Below, piece after piece: positions 59,298 through 64,000 of a DNA stretch of 64,000 bases; within the stretch, counting starts at the first letter, position 1; each line of letters opens with the position of its first letter. The stretch covers positions 1-64,000 of the forward strand of contig JAKCDM010000004.1 of the NCBI GenBank assembly GCA_021841865.1, written 5' to 3'. Both the position numbers and the translations under genes were made by a program. Source of the stretch: Pseudomonadota bacterium. GTDB taxonomy: Bacteria > Pseudomonadota > Gammaproteobacteria > Burkholderiales > Burkholderiaceae_C. Under the pieces are notes generated by a model. That model was not told where the DNA came from. It made no database searches and saw nothing but the letters and a program-made list of their open reading frames with translations.

Positions 59298-61617
59298 AGT
59301 TTTGATAGCGGCTCGGAGGAGCTGCGGGTTGGTGCACCAGTTGATAACCGGGGATATTTTGCTGCAGGGCCCCGAGAGGATTGTTGCCCAGTCGCGAGAA
59401 GCCCGAAAGCTCGAGCTGGAACAGCACGCGCGTGGTGGCGCTGAGGGTGGTCAGCGAATTGCGCTGCAAAACGATTCGTCCGACCCAGCATCCGCCGTCG
59501 TACTCGAAACCGAACAGGCTGTTGTTGAGCCGCTTGTCCAGGATGCTGTAGTCGGCCTGGCCGACCGAGTACCAGCGCCCCGAAAGGCGCCATTGCCACG
59601 CCGCGTTGACGTATTTGAGCGGAATCTGCGTGGCGGTTGCGCTTTGCGTCTGGTAGGAAAGGCTCAGGTTCTTGTAGTCGGCCACATGCCATTGCGCGCC
59701 GAAATTGCCCTGTGCCAGCTGTCGCAGGCGCTGGTTGTAGTCCAGTCCGGCATCGACGCTCCAGCGCGGATCGACGCTCAACGAGCCCAGGATGAAGGTG
59801 TCGGCCAGCCCGCTGGGAACCGGCGTGCCGCTCAGGGTCACGCGCTGCTGGCGCAGCAGCATGCGCTGGGCCACGGTCACGCTGGCGTACTCGGCCCCGG
59901 TGTCGGCGTCCAGCCATCGCGTGGTGGCCCCCGCCGTGACGTTGTCGGCGTCGGCGATGCGGTCCTGGCCGGAGAACACGTTGTCCGCGTAGATCGTGGC
60001 CAGGTTCAGGTCCAGGGTCGTGCTGTCGAAATTGGGCAGGTAGTCCTGCGCGCGATAGGGCGTGTAGAGGTAGTACAGGCGCGGTTCGAGGGTCTGCAGC
60101 AGATTGCGCCCGAACGCGTGGGTCGAGCGCTCGAACACCAGGCCGCTGTCCAGGCTGATGCTGGGCAGCACGCGCGTGGCCGACGCACTGCCGTCGGCCA
60201 TCAGCGTGTCGGTCGAATAGGTCGTGGCGTTCAGGCGCAGGGTCGGCGTGAAAAAGCCTTGCGGCGCCAGGAACGGACGGCTGATCGCGGGGGCGACGTA
60301 GCTGCGCTCGCCCGACAGCAGGCCGGGGGTGCTGTTGCTGAAGCGAGCCGTCGCGGCGCTGAGCTGCCATTGCAACCCGGTGTAGTTGGCGCTGTGCCAG
60401 CTGCCCAGCAACTGGTGTTGCACGTCGTACGGAATCGCCACCGGCGAGACCGGGTTCTGCAGGGTCTGCCAGGTGTTGAAGCTGGCCTGCACGTAGCCGT
60501 CGGGCTGGTTCCAGGTGACCGCGCCCTGCTGGGGCAGGATCCGGTTCGAGCCGATCACCGGGTCGACGCCTCCGTAGTCGAGCCACCAGTTGTTGTCCGA
60601 CACGCGCTGCAGGTTCAGGCCGTAGCTCACGTTGCTGGCCAGGCTTCCACTTTGCTGGAACACTGCCGCCCAGCGCGACGCGCCGCTGGCGCCACGGTCG
60701 TCGGGCAGCGCGTCGACGAGGGCCTGGCCCTGGTAGTCGGGCTGCAGCCAGCGCACGGCGGCACTGACCATCAGCCCGCGGCGCAGCAGCAGGCGCGGCG
60801 TCAGCGTGGCGTCGTAGTTCGGCGCGATGTTCCAGTAATAGGGCTGCGCCCATTCGAGGCCGTTCTTGCTGTCGAGGCCGATGGTGGGGGGCAGCAGGCC
60901 GGACTTGCGCGCCTCGCTGAGCGGGAAGCTCGCGTAGGGAAGGGGCAGGATGGTCACGCCCTTGAACTTCACCCTGCCGTCGCGCGCCACGCCGGTGTCG
61001 GAGCCGAAATCGAGATCCAGGTGCGCAGCCTGCAGCACCCAGTCGAGCGGCGATGCCGTGCAGGTGGAGTAGCTCGCCTGGTCGGCCTGCACGCGCTCGC
61101 GCCCGAGGAACCTGACCAGCTTCGCCTGGCCTCCTCCCTGGGTGCGGTTGAAGAAGTAATGCGCATCGGGCATGCGCCCGGTGTAGCTGTCCAGGTTGAA
61201 CTGCAGTTCCGGGCCGCTGAACAGGTTGCCGTCCTGCACGACCCGCACATGCCCCTGCGCGTCGACCTCGTTGGTGATCAGGTCGTCGTGCAGCGCATCG
61301 GACTTGAACACGACCGAGTGCCTGCGCAACTCGACGTTGCCCCGTGCGTCGAGCCGGATATCGGGTTGCATGCCGACTTCGCCGGCCTGCACGAACACCG
61401 GTTCGAGCGCGCGCACCTGGGGCGGCAGGCGCTCGAGCAGCCCGGGGCTGGATCGCAGCGACAACGCCGGCGCGGCCGCGTCGGATGCCGCGGCCGACGG
61501 TGCGGCCAGCGGGCCGGCCGCGGCCCAGCGGGCCAGCGCCAGGCCGAGCGCGGCGGCCAACAGGCGCGGCGCGGGCCGGCGCGGGACAGTGTGCGAGGGG
61601 TGCGGCTTGAGGGGCAC
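59290..61617 (-). CDS. lptD: LPS-assembly outer membrane protein LptD
   Basis: A 775-residue outer-membrane beta-barrel that inserts LPS into the outer leaflet. After an N-terminal signal region (LLAAALGLALARWAAAGPLAA) comes the periplasmic jellyroll part (about 80-230, with FKSDALHDDLITNEVDAQGHVRV and YSTCTASPLDWVLQAAHLDL). The long barrel follows, ending in the aromatic-rich strands FGFEYDGGCWVGRIVLQ and ELSGFSRLGNNPLGALQQNIPGY. The paired Cys (YSTCTAS and GGCWVG) may form the structural disulfide. A palindromic promoter area lies 70-95 nt upstream. Confidence 0.95.
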   Translation of the reverse strand: MPLKPHPSHTVPRRPAPRLLAAALGLALARWAAAGPLAAPSAAASDAAAPALSLRSSPGLLERLPPQVRALEPVFVQAGEVGMQPDIRLDARGNVELRRHSVVFKSDALHDDLITNEVDAQGHVRVVQDGNLFSGPELQFNLDSYTGRMPDAHYFFNRTQGGGQAKLVRFLGRERVQADQASYSTCTASPLDWVLQAAHLDLDFGSDTGVARDGRVKFKGVTILPLPYASFPLSEARKSGLLPPTIGLDSKNGLEWAQPYYWNIAPNYDATLTPRLLLRRGLMVSAAVRWLQPDYQGQALVDALPDDRGASGASRWAAVFQQSGSLASNVSYGLNLQRVSDNNWWLDYGGVDPVIGSNRILPQQGAVTWNQPDGYVQASFNTWQTLQNPVSPVAIPYDVQHQLLGSWHSANYTGLQWQLSAATARFSNSTPGLLSGERSYVAPAISRPFLAPQGFFTPTLRLNATTYSTDTLMADGSASATRVLPSISLDSGLVFERSTHAFGRNLLQTLEPRLYYLYTPYRAQDYLPNFDSTTLDLNLATIYADNVFSGQDRIADADNVTAGATTRWLDADTGAEYASVTVAQRMLLRQQRVTLSGTPVPSGLADTFILGSLSVDPRWSVDAGLDYNQRLRQLAQGNFGAQWHVADYKNLSLSYQTQSATATQIPLKYVNAAWQWRLSGRWYSVGQADYSILDKRLNNSLFGFEYDGGCWVGRIVLQRNSLTTLSATTRVLFQLELSGFSRLGNNPLGALQQNIPGYQLVHQPAAPPSRYQNYE

Positions 61618-61688
61618 TGGACGGTGAGGTTCGGGCCGGCGCGCGGCTGGCGCCGCGGGCCCTGCCGGCGGCCACGGTCCGCGGCCTC

Positions 61689-61710
61689 CTAGAATCGGCG
61701 CCGATTATAG
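61689..61710. promoter_or_regulatory. palindromic promoter core between divergent lptD and amgK
   Basis: A 22-bp palindrome, CTAGAATCGGC then GCCGATTATAG, pairs at ten of eleven positions. It contains a perfect -10 TATAAT for lptD on the - strand (61709-61704) and a TAGAAT -10-like box for amgK on the + strand (61690-61695). No good -35 is seen for either. The symmetry means the two promoters share their cores and may exclude each other, or be bound by a dimeric regulator. Confidence 0.5.
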
Positions 61711-61754
61711 GAACCCCCCGGCCGGTCGCCTCGGCGTGCCGGCCCCTGCCCGCC

Positions 61755-62861
61755 ATGCAAGTACCTCCTGTTTCATCGCGCCCCGCTCCGATCTCGCCCC
61801 TGCCCGAGGATCCGCGGCGCGACGCGCTGCTGGCCTGGCTGGCGACTTGCCCGGGCGGCATCCGCACGTCGCCCGAGAGCCTGCGCGCCGCGTCCGCCGA
61901 CGCCAGCTTCCGGCGCTATTTCCGCGTCGACGCGCGCCCGCGCGATGCCGGCTCCGCGGATGCCACGCTGATCGTCATGGACGCCCCGCCCGACAAGGAG
62001 GACGTGGGGCGGTTTTTCGACGTCGCGTCTGTGCTGCGCGCCGCCGGCCTGTCGGTGCCGAGGGTGTTGGCGGTCGATCGCGCCGCCGGGCTGATGCTGT
62101 TGTCCGACCTGGGCTCGACGACCTACCTGGACGCGCTGTCGCAGGCGCGCGAACAGGGCGACCATGCGCGCTGCGACGCGCTGATGCGCGACGCGCTGTC
62201 CGCGCTGGTCCGACTGCAGCGCGCCGACGCGGCCTGGCCCGCCTACGACGCTGCGCGCCTGCAGGCGGAAATGGAGCTATTTCCCGCGTGGTACGTGGCG
62301 CGGCACCTGCAAGCCGAACTCAGCCCGGCCGAGAAGCAGGGCCTGCGGCGCGTGATGGACGCGCTGCTGCGCAACGTGCTGGCGCAGCCGGTGGTGCCCG
62401 TGCATCGCGACTATCACAGCCGCAACCTGATGCTTCTCGCCGAAGGTGCCGAGTGCGGCAACCCCGGAGTGCTGGACTTCCAGGACGCGGTGCTCGGGCC
62501 GATCACCTACGACCTCGTGTCGCTGCTGCGCGACGCCTACATCGCGTGGCCGGAGCCGCAGCAGATCGACTGGGCGGTTCGCTACTGGGAAATGGCGCGC
62601 CGCGCCGGGCTGGCGGTGCAGGCCGATTTCGGCGAGTTCTATCGCGATTTCGAGTGGATGGGCCTGCAGCGCCAGCTCAAGGTCCTGGGCATCTTTGCGC
62701 GCCTGTACCACCGCGACGGCAAGTCGCAGTACCTGAACGACATGCCGCAGGTGCTGGGCTACGCGCGCGCGGTGGCCGCGCGCTACGACGAATTCGCTCC
62801 GCTGCTGCGCCTGCTGGACCGCCTGCACGGCGTGGCGCACGGTCATTCCTACACGTTCTGA
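61755..62861 (+). CDS. amgK: N-acetylmuramate/N-acetylglucosamine kinase AmgK
   Basis: A 368-residue aminoglycoside-phosphotransferase-fold kinase that phosphorylates MurNAc at C1 in the peptidoglycan recycling route bypassing de novo MurA. The catalytic loop is VPVHRDYHSRNLML and the metal-binding motif is VLDFQDAVLGPITYDLVSLLRDAY. The N-terminal FRRYFRV with LIVMDAPPDKED forms the nucleotide lobe. The MurU gene follows after 13 nt, and this pairing makes the assignment secure. Confidence 0.93.
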   Translation: MQVPPVSSRPAPISPLPEDPRRDALLAWLATCPGGIRTSPESLRAASADASFRRYFRVDARPRDAGSADATLIVMDAPPDKEDVGRFFDVASVLRAAGLSVPRVLAVDRAAGLMLLSDLGSTTYLDALSQAREQGDHARCDALMRDALSALVRLQRADAAWPAYDAARLQAEMELFPAWYVARHLQAELSPAEKQGLRRVMDALLRNVLAQPVVPVHRDYHSRNLMLLAEGAECGNPGVLDFQDAVLGPITYDLVSLLRDAYIAWPEPQQIDWAVRYWEMARRAGLAVQADFGEFYRDFEWMGLQRQLKVLGIFARLYHRDGKSQYLNDMPQVLGYARAVAARYDEFAPLLRLLDRLHGVAHGHSYTF

Positions 62862-62874
62862 GCAGGCGACGTCG

Positions 62875-63606
62875 ATGCGCGCACTCCTGCTCGCGGCCGG
62901 ACGCGGCCAGCGCATGCGCCCGCTCAGCGATCGGCTGCCCAAGCCCTTGCTGAAGGTGGGGGGCAAGGCCCTGATCGAGTGGCAGATCGAGCGCCTGGCG
63001 CGCGCCGGCGTGGTCGAGCTGGTGGTCAACCTGGGGTGGCTGGGCGAGCGCCTGCCCGAGTCGCTGGGCGATGGCACGCGCTTCGGAGTGAGCATTCGCT
63101 ACTCACCGGAGCCCGAGCAGGCCTGGGAGACCGGCGGCGCGGTGGCCACCGCGCTGCCGTTGCTGGGCGGCGCGCAGGCCGCTCCCTTTGCCGTGCTCAG
63201 CGCGGACGTGTACACCGAATACGACTATGCGCGCCTGCACGAAGCGGCGGCGCGAATCGCGGCCGATCCGCAGGCCACGAGCGCGCATTTCGTGCTGGCC
63301 GACAACCCCCCGCACCATCCCGCGGGCGACATGGCGCTGGATTCGCTGGGCCGGGTGCGCCGCGTCGGCGAGATGCTCAACTACGGCAATATCGCGGTGT
63401 TCCATGCCGGCCTGTTCGCCGATCGGCCGGCGCGCCAGGCCTGGAAGCTGTTTCCGTGGTTGTACCGCGAAGTGGAGGCCGGCCGTGTCAGCGGCGAGCA
63501 CTGGCGCGGCGCCTGGTTCAACGTCGGCACGCCCGACGAGCTGGCCGCGCTGGACGCCCGCTTGCGCAGCGCCAGGCGCCAGCAGGATTCGGCGCCGGGG
63601 GCGTAA
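62875..63606 (+). CDS. murU: N-acetylmuramate-1-phosphate uridylyltransferase MurU
   Basis: A 243-residue nucleotidyltransferase making UDP-MurNAc from MurNAc-1-phosphate. The N-terminal motif LLAAGRGQRMRPLSDRLPKPLLKVGGKALIEW is the sugar-nucleotidyltransferase signature with the catalytic Arg and Lys. The metal-binding Asp lies in AVLSADVYTEYDY, and the C-terminal WFNVGTPDELAALDARL completes the fold. With AmgK it lets the cell rebuild its murein precursor from recycled MurNAc, a route known to lower fosfomycin sensitivity. Confidence 0.94.
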   Translation: MRALLLAAGRGQRMRPLSDRLPKPLLKVGGKALIEWQIERLARAGVVELVVNLGWLGERLPESLGDGTRFGVSIRYSPEPEQAWETGGAVATALPLLGGAQAAPFAVLSADVYTEYDYARLHEAAARIAADPQATSAHFVLADNPPHHPAGDMALDSLGRVRRVGEMLNYGNIAVFHAGLFADRPARQAWKLFPWLYREVEAGRVSGEHWRGAWFNVGTPDELAALDARLRSARRQQDSAPGA

Positions 63607-63681
63607 GCTGCGGGTTCGCGCGCCAGCCGGCGCGCGCCTGACCGTTTGTGCCCGCTCCTTGCGGGCTGCCTGCCTGTGTCG

Positions 63682-64000
63682 ATGCCGATGTCCGCGATTG
63701 CCGAGTTGTCCCCCGCCACCGCCCCCGAAGCCCCCGATCCGCAACTGCTGCGGCGTTGCGCCGAGCGACGCGCCAGGCTGGCGCGCCGAATGGCCGACTC
63801 CGGTGGCGGCGTGGGCGTGCTGCCCACCGCGCCCGAGCGCATGCGCAACCGCGACGCGGATTACCCCTATCGTCACGACAGCTACTTCTACTACCTGAGC
63901 GGATTCGTCGAGCCGCAGAGCCTGCTGGTGCTCGAGGTCGAACGCGACGGGAGTTCGCGCAGCACCCTGTTGTGCCGTCCCCGCGACCCCGAGCGCGAGA
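63682..64000 (+). CDS. pepP: Xaa-Pro aminopeptidase PepP (3' partial)
   Basis: The first 106 codons of an M24B aminopeptidase run off the window end. The visible part is the N-terminal aminopeptidase P domain: RRARLARRMADSGGGVGVLPTAPERMRNRDADYPYRHDSYFYYLSGFVEP, then LLVLEVERDG and TLLCRPRDPERE. The metal-binding catalytic domain lies outside. Two ATGs, 63682 and 63688, are possible starts. It follows murU after 75 nt on the same strand. Confidence 0.9.
   Translation, partial: MPMSAIAELSPATAPEAPDPQLLRRCAERRARLARRMADSGGGVGVLPTAPERMRNRDADYPYRHDSYFYYLSGFVEPQSLLVLEVERDGSSRSTLLCRPRDPERE

Overview
The window is about 70 % GC, almost fully coding, and reads as a chromosomal segment of a betaproteobacterium, most likely order Burkholderiales. 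The evidence is housekeeping synteny: lysM-dprA-smg facing def-fmt-htpX, and pepP-murU-amgK facing lptD-surA-rsmA. Several LysR/MarR regulators and many c-di-GMP signalling proteins fit the same picture. Genus cannot be decided from the sequence. No rRNA, tRNA, CRISPR array, intact insertion sequence or prophage was seen.

Region 1 (1-15502) is a nearly complete aryl-polyene/xanthomonadin-type pigment locus in two converging arms. The + arm holds ketosynthase (cut by the window start), PAP2 phosphatase, acyl carrier protein, COG4648 membrane protein, acyl-ACP/CoA ligase, FabA/FabZ-like dehydratase, LpxL-like acyltransferase, LolA-like carrier, MMPL exporter, polysaccharide deacetylase, second ketosynthase, chain-length-factor-like protein, second dehydratase and ketoreductase. 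Most junctions are 4-nt stop/start overlaps. The - arm holds a flavin-dependent halogenase-like enzyme, a PlsC acyltransferase and a GT2 glycosyltransferase. Together they could load an aromatic acid, build a polyene on ACP, move it to a membrane lipid and export it to the outer membrane.

Region 2 (15654-28639) is mixed: a broken diguanylate cyclase, a PiT-like carrier, MFS and APC transporters, a PhaC-like alpha/beta hydrolase, a DUF2917/LysR divergent pair, a DMT transporter, a YafJ-like amidotransferase, a diguanylate cyclase, and an EmrB-like drug exporter divergent from a MarR regulator.

Region 3 (28688-42302) is a signalling island: a lone PhnD-like periplasmic binding protein beside a hybrid histidine kinase, a CHASE hybrid kinase, a REC-EAL protein, and a protein of about 1,600 residues combining a periplasmic sensor, GAF, GGDEF, a globin-like heme sensor, GAF, EAL and a CZB-like zinc domain.

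Region 4 (42390-64000) is mostly housekeeping: a lipoprotein, smg, dprA, a LysM protein, def, fmt, htpX-like, a small membrane protein, purB, pncC/cinA, pgpA, thiL, maeB, rsmA, surA, lptD, amgK, murU and the start of pepP. A multi-hairpin repeat and a secreted barnase-like RNase with its overlapping barstar-like inhibitor interrupt it at 55662-56918.
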